Shown piece by piece: positions 1 to 9,623 of a DNA stretch of 64,000 bases. Numbering within the stretch: position 1 is the first letter of the stretch; each line of letters opens with the position of its first letter. The notes beneath the pieces are model-generated. The model did not search any database and was not told where the DNA came from. It saw only the letters and a list, made by a program, of their open reading frames with translations. The stretch is from Ferruginibacter sp. (lineage in GTDB: Bacteria > Bacteroidota > Bacteroidia > Chitinophagales > Chitinophagaceae). The position numbers and the translations under genes were made by a program. The stretch spans positions 17,681 to 81,680 of the forward strand of contig NZ_JAQBNR010000057.1 of assembly GCF_028288465.1 (NCBI RefSeq), written 5' to 3'.

Positions 1-933
1 AACAAATTCAAGGCGATTGGTATTTTTTTTCTTGCCTTTTTTCTTTTTATAAAAGAGAACATAAACGCCCAGGTCGGCATTGGAACAGCCAATCCCGCTA
101 CATCAGCGCAACTGGATCTTAGCTCTACCACAAAAGGGTTTTTACCACCGAGAATGACACAAGCTGAACGGGATGCCATACAATCCCCGGTTCCCGGCTT
201 AATGATCTGGTGCAAAGACTGCGGAGTATTGGGCGAAATACAAGTTTACAATGGAGGTATTTGGACCAACATGATGGGAGGCTATCCTGCGGCTCCGGTT
301 CCACCTACCGTAACAATTGGTACGCAGGAGTGGATGACTAAAAACCTGGACGTGGTAACTTATAGAAATGGAGATACCATACCTGAGGTTACTGATGCTG
401 CAGTTTGGGCCAATCTGACTACGGGTGCATGGTGTTACTATGATAATGATCCGGGAAATGGAGTTGTTTACGGAAAATTATACAACGGTTATGCTATGTT
501 GGATAGCAGAGGACTAGCTCCTATTGGCTGGCATATACCTGATAATGAAGAATGGAGAATATTCAACAACAATTTAGGGTTAGCATCTGCAACAGGAGAT
601 AAAATGCGAGCTTCTGTACTATGGAAAGGTTTGATTACAGCAAGCAACGAAAGTGGTTTCACTGCAATCCCAGGCGGCGAACGCAGAATTGATGGTGTAT
701 TTGATTCCATTGGGACTGTTGGTAAATGGTGGAGCAATTACTACTACGAACATCAGATTAGTTTATATAGAGATTTTTCTCGTGACTTCCAGGCTTTTGG
801 AGTGGCATCAGTGTTCGCTGAATATCCGCTAAGAACGACTGGCTCGTATGTATTGGGTCCTTTTGGTGCAATCTGGTCTTGGGGCCCAGATCCTGGAAAA
901 TTGGGGTTCTCCATCCGATGCATAAGGGATTAA
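1..933 (+). CDS. FISUMP-domain surface protein, 5' end cut by window edge
   Basis: The open frame runs from base 1, so the start codon lies upstream of the window; the ATG at 154 is internal. The visible N-terminus is a hydrophobic signal-peptide core (GIFFLAFFLFI) followed by AQVGIGT, a usual start of mature Bacteroidota surface proteins. A short Cys-containing segment (CKDCGVLGEIQVYNG) leads into a Fibrobacter succinogenes major paralogous (FISUMP) domain: IGTQEWMTKNLDV, then GWHIP, and the C-terminal GFSIRCIRD. The family is extracellular, often lipid-anchored or secreted, with no known enzymatic role. Two paralogues follow directly, with spacers of about 60-70 bases, suggesting tandem duplication. 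The family call is firm; the biological role is unknown. Confidence 0.85.
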   Translation, partial: NKFKAIGIFFLAFFLFIKENINAQVGIGTANPATSAQLDLSSTTKGFLPPRMTQAERDAIQSPVPGLMIWCKDCGVLGEIQVYNGGIWTNMMGGYPAAPVPPTVTIGTQEWMTKNLDVVTYRNGDTIPEVTDAAVWANLTTGAWCYYDNDPGNGVVYGKLYNGYAMLDSRGLAPIGWHIPDNEEWRIFNNNLGLASATGDKMRASVLWKGLITASNESGFTAIPGGERRIDGVFDSIGTVGKWWSNYYYEHQISLYRDFSRDFQAFGVASVFAEYPLRTTGSYVLGPFGAIWSWGPDPGKLGFSIRCIRD

Positions 934-1004
934 AATATTCCGTTGTAACACTTTCTGGTTACATGGTGAGGGAAAATAAATAAAACATTTTCAAACAACT
1001 AATT

Positions 1005-1973
1005 ATGAAAAAGGGGGACTCACTGAAAGCAATTAAAATATTTTTATTTGCTTTTAACCTTTTGGCAGCAGGCACATTAACCGCACAAGTTGGTATCGGA
1101 ATTCTCAAACCTGCTGCGTCAGCGCAGCTGGATGTAAGTTCTACAACCAAAGGCTTCTTGCCTCCGCGGATGACGCGGGCACAGCGAAATTCAATTACTT
1201 CGCCGGAGGGGGGACTTACGGTTTGGTGTAAGGACTGTGGCGTTTTAGGAGAGCTGCAGGTTTATAACGGAGCAACGTGGACTACCATGAATGGAGATTA
1301 CACAACTGACCCAATACCTGCAAGTGTAACAATCGGTACACAGGAGTGGATGACAAAAAACCTGGATGTGGTAACTTATAGAAATGGAGATACAATACCT
1401 GAAGTTTCTGACCCTGTAGCATGGGCAGGCTTGACCACCGGAGCATGGTGCTATTATAATAACGATCCGGCAAATGCCGTCTATGGCAAACTATACAATC
1501 GCTTCGCCGTAGTTGATCAAAGAGGACTTGCACCTTTGGGCTGCCATATCTCCACCATCCCAGCCAATTCTGGTGGTGGTCCTGAAGATGAGTGGGGAAG
1601 ATTGCAAAATTATTGGGGGGCAAGACCCGTAGCAGAGTTAAAAGCAACGACACTATGGAATAAGCCAAATACGGGAGCTACTAATGAATCAGGATTCTCC
1701 GCCCTGCCCGCAGGACAACGCAATCCGGATGGTTCATTCGAAAACATTGGTAACAGTGGAACATGGTGGAGTACGGAAATGTGGGGATTGCCTGCAATAC
1801 AAGGTGTCTACAGTAAAAACATTTATGCCTGCAGGCTCGGGGCAAATATTGATGTTATTAGTTTTCTGGCAATCTCAACAAATATTGTTGTAGTGGATAG
1901 CCACGTAACGCTGGTAACCACAACCTACCCTAATGACAAATATGGATTCTCTGTCCGTTGTATAAAAGATTAG
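1005..1973 (+). CDS. FISUMP-domain surface protein, second tandem paralogue
   Basis: This 322-residue protein has an N-terminal signal peptide (hydrophobic IFLFAFNLLAAGTLTAQ, cleavage probably before VGIG). It then has the same plan as its neighbours: the SAQLDVSSTTKGFLPPRMT stretch, a CKDCGVLGELQVYNG segment, and a FISUMP domain with IGTQEWMTKNLDV and the end motif GFSVRCIKD. The middle of the domain differs from the flanking copies both in sequence and by short insertions (around residues 185-200, 225-290). The domain start and end are nearly identical between copies. ATG at 1005 is the natural start because it directly precedes the signal peptide. Probably secreted; function unknown. Confidence 0.87.
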   Translation: MKKGDSLKAIKIFLFAFNLLAAGTLTAQVGIGILKPAASAQLDVSSTTKGFLPPRMTRAQRNSITSPEGGLTVWCKDCGVLGELQVYNGATWTTMNGDYTTDPIPASVTIGTQEWMTKNLDVVTYRNGDTIPEVSDPVAWAGLTTGAWCYYNNDPANAVYGKLYNRFAVVDQRGLAPLGCHISTIPANSGGGPEDEWGRLQNYWGARPVAELKATTLWNKPNTGATNESGFSALPAGQRNPDGSFENIGNSGTWWSTEMWGLPAIQGVYSKNIYACRLGANIDVISFLAISTNIVVVDSHVTLVTTTYPNDKYGFSVRCIKD

Positions 1974-2035
1974 AAAAAAGTCGAAAACAAAAATTCTTTG
2001 TGTTCAATAATTTCTAACACTAAAGCAAATTAAAT

Positions 2036-3019
2036 ATGGAAAGATTAAATAAAAAGAAAGCTGTTGAAATAGTATTAGTATGTTTTCTCCTGTTTGCGGC
2101 AGGAACAATAAATGCACAAATTGGTATCGGTACCCCTACCCCCAACACATCAGCGCAGCTGGATATAAGTTCAACTTCAAGAGGATTGCTGCCTCCACGC
2201 ATGACACAGGCCCAAAGGGATGCCATTTTAAAACCTGTAGCCGGGTTAATGATCTGGTGCAAAGACTGCGGTGTACTTGGTGAAATACAAGTATATAATG
2301 GAGGTGCCTGGATGAACATGACTGGCGGTTACCCGGCTTTGCCAATACCAACCAGTGTAGTTATAGGTACACAGGAATGGATGACCAAGAACCTGGATGT
2401 AACAACTTATCGGAATGGAGATACAATACCACAGGTTACAGATACAGCAACATGGAATAATTTAAAAACCGGCGCTTGGTGCTATTATAATAATGATCTG
2501 GCAATGGGTGAGCTGTATGGTAAATTATACAATTGGTATGCAGTAACTGATGGTCGAGGCTTAGCTCCACTAGGCTGGCATATCCCAAGGCAATCACATA
2601 TGTATTCGGATGAGTGGTCGGATCTGGCAAGTTATTTAGGGAGTCCAACAGAGGCCGCTGCTAAAATGCGGTCTACTACTTTATGGGTTATTGGGTCTAA
2701 AGATACTACTAACTGGAGCGGCTTTACTGGCCTTCCTGGCGGACAACGTAATACTGATGGCTCTTTTAGTGGAATGGGGAACACAGCAACTTGGTGGAGT
2801 GCAGCGGACATTTCTTTTGGTTTCAGATATTCCCCCATCGGTTATTCTGTTATATCTGCGGGTAAACTGGGAGTCGATTTTTCCCGGATTGAGCTTACTT
2901 ATAGCTCAACTTCGTATGTTGAACCTATCCCCGATCCTGTAGTTTTTTCCCCGTTGACTTATACTACAGATTTTCCTGTTAAAAATTATGGATTTTTTGT
3001 CCGTTGCATAAAAGACTAA
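2036..3019 (+). CDS. FISUMP-domain surface protein, third tandem paralogue
   Basis: This 327-residue protein begins with a signal peptide (charged MERLNKKK, then a hydrophobic core ending INAQ). The layout matches the two genes before it: SAQLDISSTSRGLLPPRMT, CKDCGVLGEIQVYNG, IGTQEWMTKNLDV, GWHIP and the closing FFVRCIKD. It lies 62 bases after the preceding gene and 31 bases before the HYR/T9SS protein, so all four may form one transcription unit ending at the terminator at 4378. What is seen is a triplicated family; cell-surface or secreted placement is inferred from the signal peptide. No enzymatic residues are recognisable. Confidence 0.87.
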   Translation: MERLNKKKAVEIVLVCFLLFAAGTINAQIGIGTPTPNTSAQLDISSTSRGLLPPRMTQAQRDAILKPVAGLMIWCKDCGVLGEIQVYNGGAWMNMTGGYPALPIPTSVVIGTQEWMTKNLDVTTYRNGDTIPQVTDTATWNNLKTGAWCYYNNDLAMGELYGKLYNWYAVTDGRGLAPLGWHIPRQSHMYSDEWSDLASYLGSPTEAAAKMRSTTLWVIGSKDTTNWSGFTGLPGGQRNTDGSFSGMGNTATWWSAADISFGFRYSPIGYSVISAGKLGVDFSRIELTYSSTSYVEPIPDPVVFSPLTYTTDFPVKNYGFFVRCIKD

Positions 3020-3050
3020 ACCTTTATATCATCAAATAAAATTATCAATC

Positions 3051-4364
3051 ATGAAAAAAGTATTATTCACCGTACTGATTTGTATCGCAGCTATTTTGCC
3101 AATTAGTCTGCAGTCGCAAATCCTGACGGTAGCCTCCGGCACCGACATGGTCATTAAACCGGGTACCGTTTTCTCTGCCGATAGTCTTGTGCTCATTCCG
3201 TCGGCCGACTTTACCATTAGTAATACAACATTGAATAAAAGTGCTATAGTAACACATGCATTACCCAATCCGCATATTGCGAGGGTGTATCAATTCGATA
3301 ATACCAGCAAGCCTTTCAGCGGATCAATACAAATTAATTACCTGGATGCTGAACTAAATGGTATTGCAGAAAATCTGCTGGAACTTAACGTACACAACGG
3401 AACAGCATGGAAAGCTTTTGCGCCTGCTAACCGGGATGCAGTAAATAATTATGTACTTACTGCAGGCCTTAATTGTATACCGTTAAATGAACTAACACTG
3501 GCAGGGGAATGTGCTCCTCCTAAAATACAATGCCCCGCAAATATTGTGGTTAACGCCAACCCTAACCGTTGCGATGCAACGGTGCAGTTTGATTTGCCGG
3601 TGGTAACAGATGCTTGCGGAAACGCTTCGTTATCACAAATTGCAGGACTGGGCAGCGGTGCTGCTTTTCCGGTTGGTTGTACTATCAACAGGTTTGTTGC
3701 TACCGGCCCCACCGGAAAAACAGATACCTGCAGTTTTAGTGTAACGGTAAAAGATATCACGCCACCAAACATTACAGGGATAAAGCCCACTCCGGATGTA
3801 CTTTGGCCCCCCAACCATCAAATGACTGCTGTAACAGTTAACTACAACAGTTGGGATAATTGTGGCAGCGTTAGCAGTTCACTGTCTGTGACCAGCAATG
3901 AGCCAGTAAGCGGAACCGGTAACGGAGATACAGCGCCAGACTGGATAGTGCTGGATAATCATCACCTGCAACTACGGGCTGAAAGAAGTGGCAATGGCAA
4001 TGGAAGAACCTATACCATTTCCATCTCCAGTACAGATGCTTCGGGCAATACAACTATAGAAAAAACGAAGGTGCTGGTGCCGCATGACAAAAATGGTCAT
4101 GACGGAGATGAAGATCATCACCATCATTTCGATTGTAAAATACTGCCTAATCCAAGCAGCCATTACTTTACGATTGAAGTAATCTCAAACTCTGCCGAAA
4201 AAGTGGAAGCTGTTTTGCTTGATCTGAATGGAAGACGGATTTCAAAATTAAATACCGTAAAAAATAGCACGCTCCGGTTTGGCGAAGATTTAAGACCAGG
4301 CGTATATATGGTTCAGATAACCCAGGGAGATCAGCAAAAAATAATGAAAGTGATTAAGCAGTAG
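3051..4364 (+). CDS. Secreted HYR-like domain protein with T9SS sorting domain
   Basis: This 437-residue protein has a signal peptide (MKKVLFTVLICIAAILPISLQSQ). Around residues 160-235 is an HYR-like immunoglobulin-fold domain (IQCPANIVVNANPNRC ... VTDACGN ... DTCSFSVTVKDITPP). A second beta-rich part contains LWPPNHQMTAVTVNY. A His/Asp-rich linker (HDGDEDHHHHFDC, about residues 347-359) precedes a type IX secretion C-terminal domain (LPNPSSHYFTIEV ... LRPGVYMVQI, final about 75 residues). Such proteins cross the outer membrane through T9SS and are often anchored to the surface. It is 31 bases from the last FISUMP gene and ends at a strong hairpin terminator. Domain assignment is good; ligand or role is unknown. 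Confidence 0.85.
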   Translation: MKKVLFTVLICIAAILPISLQSQILTVASGTDMVIKPGTVFSADSLVLIPSADFTISNTTLNKSAIVTHALPNPHIARVYQFDNTSKPFSGSIQINYLDAELNGIAENLLELNVHNGTAWKAFAPANRDAVNNYVLTAGLNCIPLNELTLAGECAPPKIQCPANIVVNANPNRCDATVQFDLPVVTDACGNASLSQIAGLGSGAAFPVGCTINRFVATGPTGKTDTCSFSVTVKDITPPNITGIKPTPDVLWPPNHQMTAVTVNYNSWDNCGSVSSSLSVTSNEPVSGTGNGDTAPDWIVLDNHHLQLRAERSGNGNGRTYTISISSTDASGNTTIEKTKVLVPHDKNGHDGDEDHHHHFDCKILPNPSSHYFTIEVISNSAEKVEAVLLDLNGRRISKLNTVKNSTLRFGEDLRPGVYMVQITQGDQQKIMKVIKQ

Positions 4365-4377
4365 TTGCTATCATTTA

Positions 4378-4407
4378 ATGCCTCCTGATATTTCAGGAGG
4401 CATTTTT
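4378..4407 (+). terminator. Rho-independent terminator of the FISUMP/HYR unit
   Basis: An 11-bp perfect stem (ATGCCTCCTGA at 4378-4388 with TCAGGAGGCAT at 4393-4403) has a four-base loop and is followed by five T. It sits 14 bases after the stop codon of the HYR/T9SS gene. Confidence 0.9.
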
Positions 4408-4824
4408 GAAAACATCAAAGCCACAGCTGACTAAGGTTTCAATTTAAAAGCCACAGTAATTATCTGTTTGCTTCCTAACGGAATAATAGCTCGTAAGCCA
4501 TACGGGTACAATATTTCATAATTATATAGCGCAATGACTCATAGCACTGCATCCTGGAGTTGTAAGCCACGACTCAATGGCCTTCCATGCCCGCGATCAA
4601 TCTCAGGAAACCTGGTCTTTTAGTCATGCATTTTTATCGTCGTTTAATGACCTAAAGATTGGTTGCTGTATTTCAAGAAAAGACAGGGCCGCCGGTAAGG
4701 TGTCACTGCCAGCACCTAATTACAATCAATCTTTCTGCTGCCGGTAGTCATTTACAGTTGTGTTTTGGCCGGATAATTTTATACCGGTTTATGAACAATA
4801 TCTTCTCCCATAAAATAAGAAAAA
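4408..4824 (+). other. Non-coding gap before the large repeat protein
   Basis: About 417 bases with no convincing gene. A frame starting near 4659 overlaps the next gene's signal peptide in another phase and has no recognisable protein character. The promoter of the gene at 4825 should lie here, but no clean TTTG / TAnnTTTG pair was found; TAATTTTA at 4774 is the nearest -7 candidate. Confidence 0.5.
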
Positions 4825-7800
4825 ATGAAACGAATACTTTTGCTCCTGATGACCAGTATAATAATTTCAGGTACACAATTTGTCTTTTCACAAACATGGA
4901 ATGGTTCTGTAAATACTAACTGGAATACTGCCGCCAACTGGACACCTGCTATAGTACCTGATGCAACGGGAAATGTAATTATTCCCGGGTCAATAGCCGG
5001 TAACAGGTGGCCAGTGCTGGCATCAAATACTACAGTTAACAGTATCAATATGCAGAACGGCAGCCAGCTCGATGTTAATGGTTTTGCACTTGCATTAAAC
5101 AGCATTAACAGTTACAATTATTTTACCGGCGCAATCTTAAATAACAGCAATGAGGCGACAGATATTGTAATTGATATTAACACTGGCTCAGGAGGGTATA
5201 TTGCTAATTTTAACAGCAATACCGTTAATGATAATATTACTTTTAATCTCACCGGCAACAACCAATTCAACGAAGGCACAGCTGCCCCGGCCAATGAGTA
5301 CAACGGCAACGTCAGTTTCAATATCAACGGTATAATGCCTGTTTACATCAGCTATGCGTCTGCTTCTCAATATAATGGCAATCTTGCGGTAACTCGTACC
5401 GTTGGTGGTGGCACAAGCCTGTTTAATGCAGGCGCCGACATTACCGGTAATTTTGCGCTTATCAATAACGCAGGATCAGCTACCGGTATGGGAAACAATG
5501 CGTTTAGAACCAGTATAGCGGGCACAATAAATATTACTGCAACTTATCCTTCTCCTGGCTTATTTGAAATGCACCATATCTTGAACGAAACCGGTGGTGG
5601 TGTGATTAATGTTCAAAATCCGAAGGGATTTACAGTGCAGCTGGATACTTTGTCTTTGGCGTCATTAAGCATTACCGGATACAAGGACAATGAATATGCA
5701 AGGTTATTTAATAATACTATTGCCGGCAATGTAACAATTGCTGATGATGCCAGTTATGCCGGTGGCTATGCCACTTATATCCGAAACAATAAAATAACGG
5801 GTAACAGCAATTTTTCGAACAATGGACATAATATTTTTTATGAAGGTGATGGTGCTGCAACAGCAAATGTTTACAATGGTAATGTTGCCTTTAACAGTGG
5901 AGGGAGTGCCGATGTATACATTTCTCACCTCGATGCATTGCAGTGTACAGGTAGCCTTAGCATCATTCGCACGGTCGCAGGGCAAACAGTGGCGTTTAAT
6001 GCAGGCGCAGATATCGGCGGAAATTTTACTTATACCAATAACACCGCAGGCAATACCTATTTCGGTAACCTTGCTGCCAAAACCACTATTGGCGGAACTA
6101 TTAATATTACGGCAGCTTATTCAACGCCGGATGTTTTTGTGCTGCAGCATGTCATCAATCAAACCGCGGGAGGCAGTATTACCGTCAGCAGCCCCAGGGG
6201 ATTTAACCTTGGTAACGATACTTTGTCAGTAAACGCTTTGAGCATTACAGGCTATCGGGGCAGCGAATATGGCCGGTTGTTGAATAATGCGATCTCTGGT
6301 AATGTAACTATTGCTGACGATACTACTTACGGCAGTGGGTATGCTACGTACCTTCGCAATAATAAAATAACGGGTAACAGCAGTTTCGTCAATAACGGAC
6401 ACAATCCATTTTATGAAAGTGATATCGCAGCTTCCGGAAATGTATATACTGGCAATGTTGTTTTTAATAGCGGTGGTATTGCCAATGTATTTATTTCCCA
6501 CGGGGATGCATTGCAATGCTCAGGCAATTTAACCATTAACCGAACGGTAGCGGGACAAACCATGGCATTTAACGCGGGAGGAACTATCGGTGGAAACTTT
6601 ACGTATATAAATAATACTGCGGGTAATACTTTTTTAGGAAATGTTGCCGCTAATACAACTGTCGGGGGGCTCCTGAATATTACCTCAAATTATACAACAC
6701 CAGATGCTTTTGAGTTGCAACGTTTTATTAATAAAACCGGTGGTGGCAGTATTGTTGTCAGCAACTCCAAGGGTTTTAATTTGCTGGGTGATACTTTGTC
6801 AATAAGCGCTGTAAACATTACCGGCTACCGTGGCAGCCAATACGGTCGTTTATTTAACAATACTATTTCCGGGGATGTAACCATCGCTGATGACACCAGT
6901 TATGGAGGGGGATATGCAACTTACATCCGAAATAATGTAATAACAGGTAACGGTAATTTTTCCAATAACGGGCATAATCCTTTTTACGAAGGTGATGTTG
7001 CTGCAGCAGGAAATGTATATACAGGTAATGTAACTTTTAACAGCGGCGGCATTGGGGCTATTTATATTTCTCATCTGGATGCATTGCAATGTGGCGGCAA
7101 TCTGGCCATCAATCGTACGGTCGCCGGACAAACCGTTGCTTTCAATGCGGGGGGTACGATTAATGGAAATTTTACCTATACCAATCATACCGCAGGCGAT
7201 ACCTATTTTGGAAATGTGGCTGCTAAAACCAGCGTTGGGGGCATTGTAAATATTGCTGCAAGTTATACCACACCTAACCTGTTTATACTCCATCGTATGA
7301 TGAATCAAACGGGCGGAGGTAGTATTGCTGTGCAAAATTCTGCAGGCTTTAGTTTGCAAAATGATACGCTGGCGGTTAATATAAACGTTACCGGGTATCG
7401 GGGAAACGCGTATGGCTATTTCTTAAAAAATAAAATTACCGGAAACGTTACAACCGCTGATGATGCCAGTTATGCGGGTGGCTACGGCTCTTATTTTCGC
7501 AGCAATTCCATAACAGGTAATACCAGTATCAGTAACAACGGCAGCAACTTCTTGCTGGATGCAGATGGGAGTGGTTTGGGAAACAAATATTTGGGAAGTA
7601 TTTCTTACGCCACGAATGGTGGAACAATCAACGTTGGAGCCGGTGATTTTGACGAGATCGGTGCAAACCTCAGTTTGAATTCAGCAACAGGGATAACGTT
7701 GGGTAAAATTAAATTTACGGGCACTACCAACGGAACGCTTGAGCAATCCGGAACACAACCTGTCAGCGTTGCTGAACTTACCATGCAAAAAAACGGTACA

Positions 7801-8901
7801 GGTAAAATAACGCTGAATGATGCCGTCAATATCAGTAACAATGTAATTTTTGCCAGCGGTATTATAACCAGCAGCACAGGTAAGGAAATGATTTTTTCAG
7901 ACAACAGCAATTACACCAGTGCAAGCGATGCCAGTTTTGTTGACGGGCCGGTAATAAAAAACGGCAACAAGGCATTTGTATTTCCTGTAGGAAAACTTAA
8001 TCAGTTTGCACCCATTGCAGTAACGGCGCCGGCATTGGCAACCGATGCATTCAGCGCCGAATATTTTCATCAGACTGTACAAAGCGCAGGCTTAGATACA
8101 ATACAACACGATGTCACTATCAATCACCTGAGCCGCATGGAATACTGGTTACTCAACCGGGTCGCCGGCACTGCCACACCTAAAGTTACATTGTACTGGA
8201 AAGCGTCGAGAAGCGGAACGGTAGATGCCATCAGCGATCTAAAAGTAGCCCGGTGGAATGGCAGCACCTGGAAGGATGAGGGCAATGGATTTACAACGGG
8301 AACGATTACAGAAGGTACTGTGCAATCGCTCACTGGAATAACGAATTTTAGTCCGTTTACAATAGCTTCAGGAACTACCGATAATCCGTTGCCGGTAAAA
8401 TTTATTTCATTCAATGCCAGTCTGCGTGGCAACATTGTTTTATTGCAATGGCAAACAGGGGAGGAGATTAACAATAATTATTTTGAAGTACAGAGAAGCA
8501 CCGGTACCGGCGACTGGATAAAAATACAGGTACTGTCACCACAGCAGTCGCATAAATATGTTGCTGCAGATAATTCAGTTTTACCGGGGTTGTATTACTA
8601 CCGGATCAAACAAACCGATGTCAATGGCAATTACAGTTACAGCGATGTAAGAGCAGTGAACGTAAAACAAACTACACCATTGTTGATCTGGCCCAATCCA
8701 GTTTCCAGGACATTGTTTGTCAAAACGCCTTTTGCAAAAGGAACGATTGAAATTACCGACTTTACAGGAAGGCTTGTAAAGAAGCAAATTGTGACGAATG
8801 CTATTACCTCTATCCCGGTTGAAACATTGGTCCATGGTTTATATACAGTACGTTTAATACAGCGTGGGCAAACCTTTGAAGAAAAAATTTTAAAGGAGTA
8901 A
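4825..8901 (+). CDS. Large repeat-built secreted protein with T9SS sorting domain
   Basis: This 1358-residue protein has a signal peptide (KRILLLLMTSIIISGTQFVFSQ). An N-terminal segment, TWNGSVNTNWNTAANWTP, is typical of Bacteroidota adhesin-like or beta-helical surface proteins. Residues about 93-950 consist of five tandem modules of about 190 residues. Each contains ITGYRG, NNTISGNVTIADD, YATYIRNN, ITGN, NGHNPFYE, YISHLDALQC, TVAGQTVAFNAGG and the like. The Asn/Thr/Gly-rich turns suggest a parallel beta-helix. After the repeats come a non-repeat region and a C-terminal T9SS domain (LPVKFISFNASL ..., WPNPVSRTLFVKT, VHGLYTVRLI). It probably acts as a long surface adhesin or matrix protein; this is inference from architecture. 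ATG 4825 directly starts the signal peptide. Confidence 0.85.
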   Translation: MKRILLLLMTSIIISGTQFVFSQTWNGSVNTNWNTAANWTPAIVPDATGNVIIPGSIAGNRWPVLASNTTVNSINMQNGSQLDVNGFALALNSINSYNYFTGAILNNSNEATDIVIDINTGSGGYIANFNSNTVNDNITFNLTGNNQFNEGTAAPANEYNGNVSFNINGIMPVYISYASASQYNGNLAVTRTVGGGTSLFNAGADITGNFALINNAGSATGMGNNAFRTSIAGTINITATYPSPGLFEMHHILNETGGGVINVQNPKGFTVQLDTLSLASLSITGYKDNEYARLFNNTIAGNVTIADDASYAGGYATYIRNNKITGNSNFSNNGHNIFYEGDGAATANVYNGNVAFNSGGSADVYISHLDALQCTGSLSIIRTVAGQTVAFNAGADIGGNFTYTNNTAGNTYFGNLAAKTTIGGTINITAAYSTPDVFVLQHVINQTAGGSITVSSPRGFNLGNDTLSVNALSITGYRGSEYGRLLNNAISGNVTIADDTTYGSGYATYLRNNKITGNSSFVNNGHNPFYESDIAASGNVYTGNVVFNSGGIANVFISHGDALQCSGNLTINRTVAGQTMAFNAGGTIGGNFTYINNTAGNTFLGNVAANTTVGGLLNITSNYTTPDAFELQRFINKTGGGSIVVSNSKGFNLLGDTLSISAVNITGYRGSQYGRLFNNTISGDVTIADDTSYGGGYATYIRNNVITGNGNFSNNGHNPFYEGDVAAAGNVYTGNVTFNSGGIGAIYISHLDALQCGGNLAINRTVAGQTVAFNAGGTINGNFTYTNHTAGDTYFGNVAAKTSVGGIVNIAASYTTPNLFILHRMMNQTGGGSIAVQNSAGFSLQNDTLAVNINVTGYRGNAYGYFLKNKITGNVTTADDASYAGGYGSYFRSNSITGNTSISNNGSNFLLDADGSGLGNKYLGSISYATNGGTINVGAGDFDEIGANLSLNSATGITLGKIKFTGTTNGTLEQSGTQPVSVAELTMQKNGTGKITLNDAVNISNNVIFASGIITSSTGKEMIFSDNSNYTSASDASFVDGPVIKNGNKAFVFPVGKLNQFAPIAVTAPALATDAFSAEYFHQTVQSAGLDTIQHDVTINHLSRMEYWLLNRVAGTATPKVTLYWKASRSGTVDAISDLKVARWNGSTWKDEGNGFTTGTITEGTVQSLTGITNFSPFTIASGTTDNPLPVKFISFNASLRGNIVLLQWQTGEEINNNYFEVQRSTGTGDWIKIQVLSPQQSHKYVAADNSVLPGLYYYRIKQTDVNGNYSYSDVRAVNVKQTTPLLIWPNPVSRTLFVKTPFAKGTIEITDFTGRLVKKQIVTNAITSIPVETLVHGLYTVRLIQRGQTFEEKILKE
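5101..7680 (+). repeat. Five tandem coding repeats of about 570 bp
   Basis: Module starts were located at the codons for the S/N-I-T-G-Y motif: 5101, 5668, 6241, 6814 and 7384. The intervals are 567, 573, 573 and 570 bases (189-191 codons). Copies 2, 3 and 4 are the most alike; copy 1 is clearly diverged and copy 5 is partial, fading near 7680. This pattern fits internal duplication with homogenisation of the central units. Confidence 0.9.
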
Positions 8902-9234
8902 AATAGTTATCCGGAAAACAAAGGAATTGGTTTTGTTGCCAATAGAATACTATTGTGCGCAGATAGTTATTTACAATAGATTTACCTTTATTGATTCAAA
9001 CCCTCTGTTTGAAAACGCATGGTGTAAGATTTAGCAATGGCTGCTATTAAATATCTTTCAACCAATTTTTTTTAAACGGTATTTATATTCTACATACCCC
9101 ATACTATAAAGGAAGTGCTATTGCCACAACGCTTAATGCTGAAAATAATAGTTAATTTTAAAATAGTCTGCATGATATGTCCAGATTTTAAATGCTCAGT
9201 CGTCATTTGCTTTTAACAATTAAAATTTTCAGCA
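8902..9234 (+). other. Intergenic gap of 333 bases
   Basis: AT-rich sequence between the large surface protein and the YCII gene. I see no open frame with protein character, no strong hairpin after the stop at 8901, and no clear promoter. It presumably carries the promoter of the YCII/ECF pair. Confidence 0.5.
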
Positions 9235-9579
9235 ATGAAAGAATTCTTATTGATTTTCAGAATGCAGGTGGATGCGAATGCAGTGCCGCCATCGCCCGAA
9301 CAAATGCAGGCATCAATGAAACAATGGCAGGACTGGTTGGGCGGACTTGCCGCACAAAATAAATTGTCAGCAGCGGGTAACCGTTTAGGAATGGAAGGCA
9401 GCGTAGTAAAGCCTGCTGGTGTGGTAACGAATGGCCCTTATGTTGAAATAACAGAAGTCATTGGCGGTTACAGCATCATAAAAGCTGATACACTGGAAGA
9501 AGCTGCCGGACTGGCTAAAGGCTGTCCCATACTGGCGGTAAACGGTAATGTAGAAGTGAGACAAATTATGACGATGTAA
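9235..9579 (+). CDS. YCII/DGPF-family protein, partner of an ECF sigma factor
   Basis: This 114-residue protein matches the YCII-related (DGPF) family: N-terminal KEFLLIFRM strand, a mid-region helix with PPSPEQMQASMKQWQDWL, GPYVEITEVIGGYSIIKA, and AAGLAKGCPIL near the C-terminus. These are small dimeric ferredoxin-like folds. In many bacteria they are encoded next to ECF42 sigma factors, and that is the arrangement here, with the sigma gene starting 45 bases downstream. A hairpin at 9591-9616 separates the two genes. The molecular function of this family is not established; the link to the sigma factor is known from conserved neighbourhood. Confidence 0.85.
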   Translation: MKEFLLIFRMQVDANAVPPSPEQMQASMKQWQDWLGGLAAQNKLSAAGNRLGMEGSVVKPAGVVTNGPYVEITEVIGGYSIIKADTLEEAAGLAKGCPILAVNGNVEVRQIMTM

Positions 9580-9590
9580 CAAAATTGAAA

Positions 9591-9620
9591 ATGCCTCTGC
9601 AGCATTGCGGAGGCATTTTA
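9591..9620 (+). terminator. Hairpin between YCII gene and sigma gene (terminator or attenuator)
   Basis: An 11-bp stem with one G:U pair (9591-9601 with 9606-9616), loop GCAT, followed by TTTA TTTA. It lies 11 bases after the YCII stop and just before the sigma ATG at 9624, so it would reduce but perhaps not abolish read-through into the sigma gene. Confidence 0.65.
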
Positions 9621-9623
9621 TTT

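Noticed and set aside
4099..4132. His-rich stretch that could suggest an engineered tag
   Set aside because: It is an Asp/His-rich linker inside a natural T9SS protein; flanking sequence and codon pattern continue normally.
4659..4919. 86-codon frame before the large repeat protein
   Set aside because: It overlaps the signal-peptide region of the gene at 4825 in another phase, has no domain or plausible composition, and no promoter of its own.
9585..9623. TTG start for the sigma factor
   Set aside because: The extra 13 codons run through a terminator-like hairpin; ATG 9624 gives the usual N-terminus.
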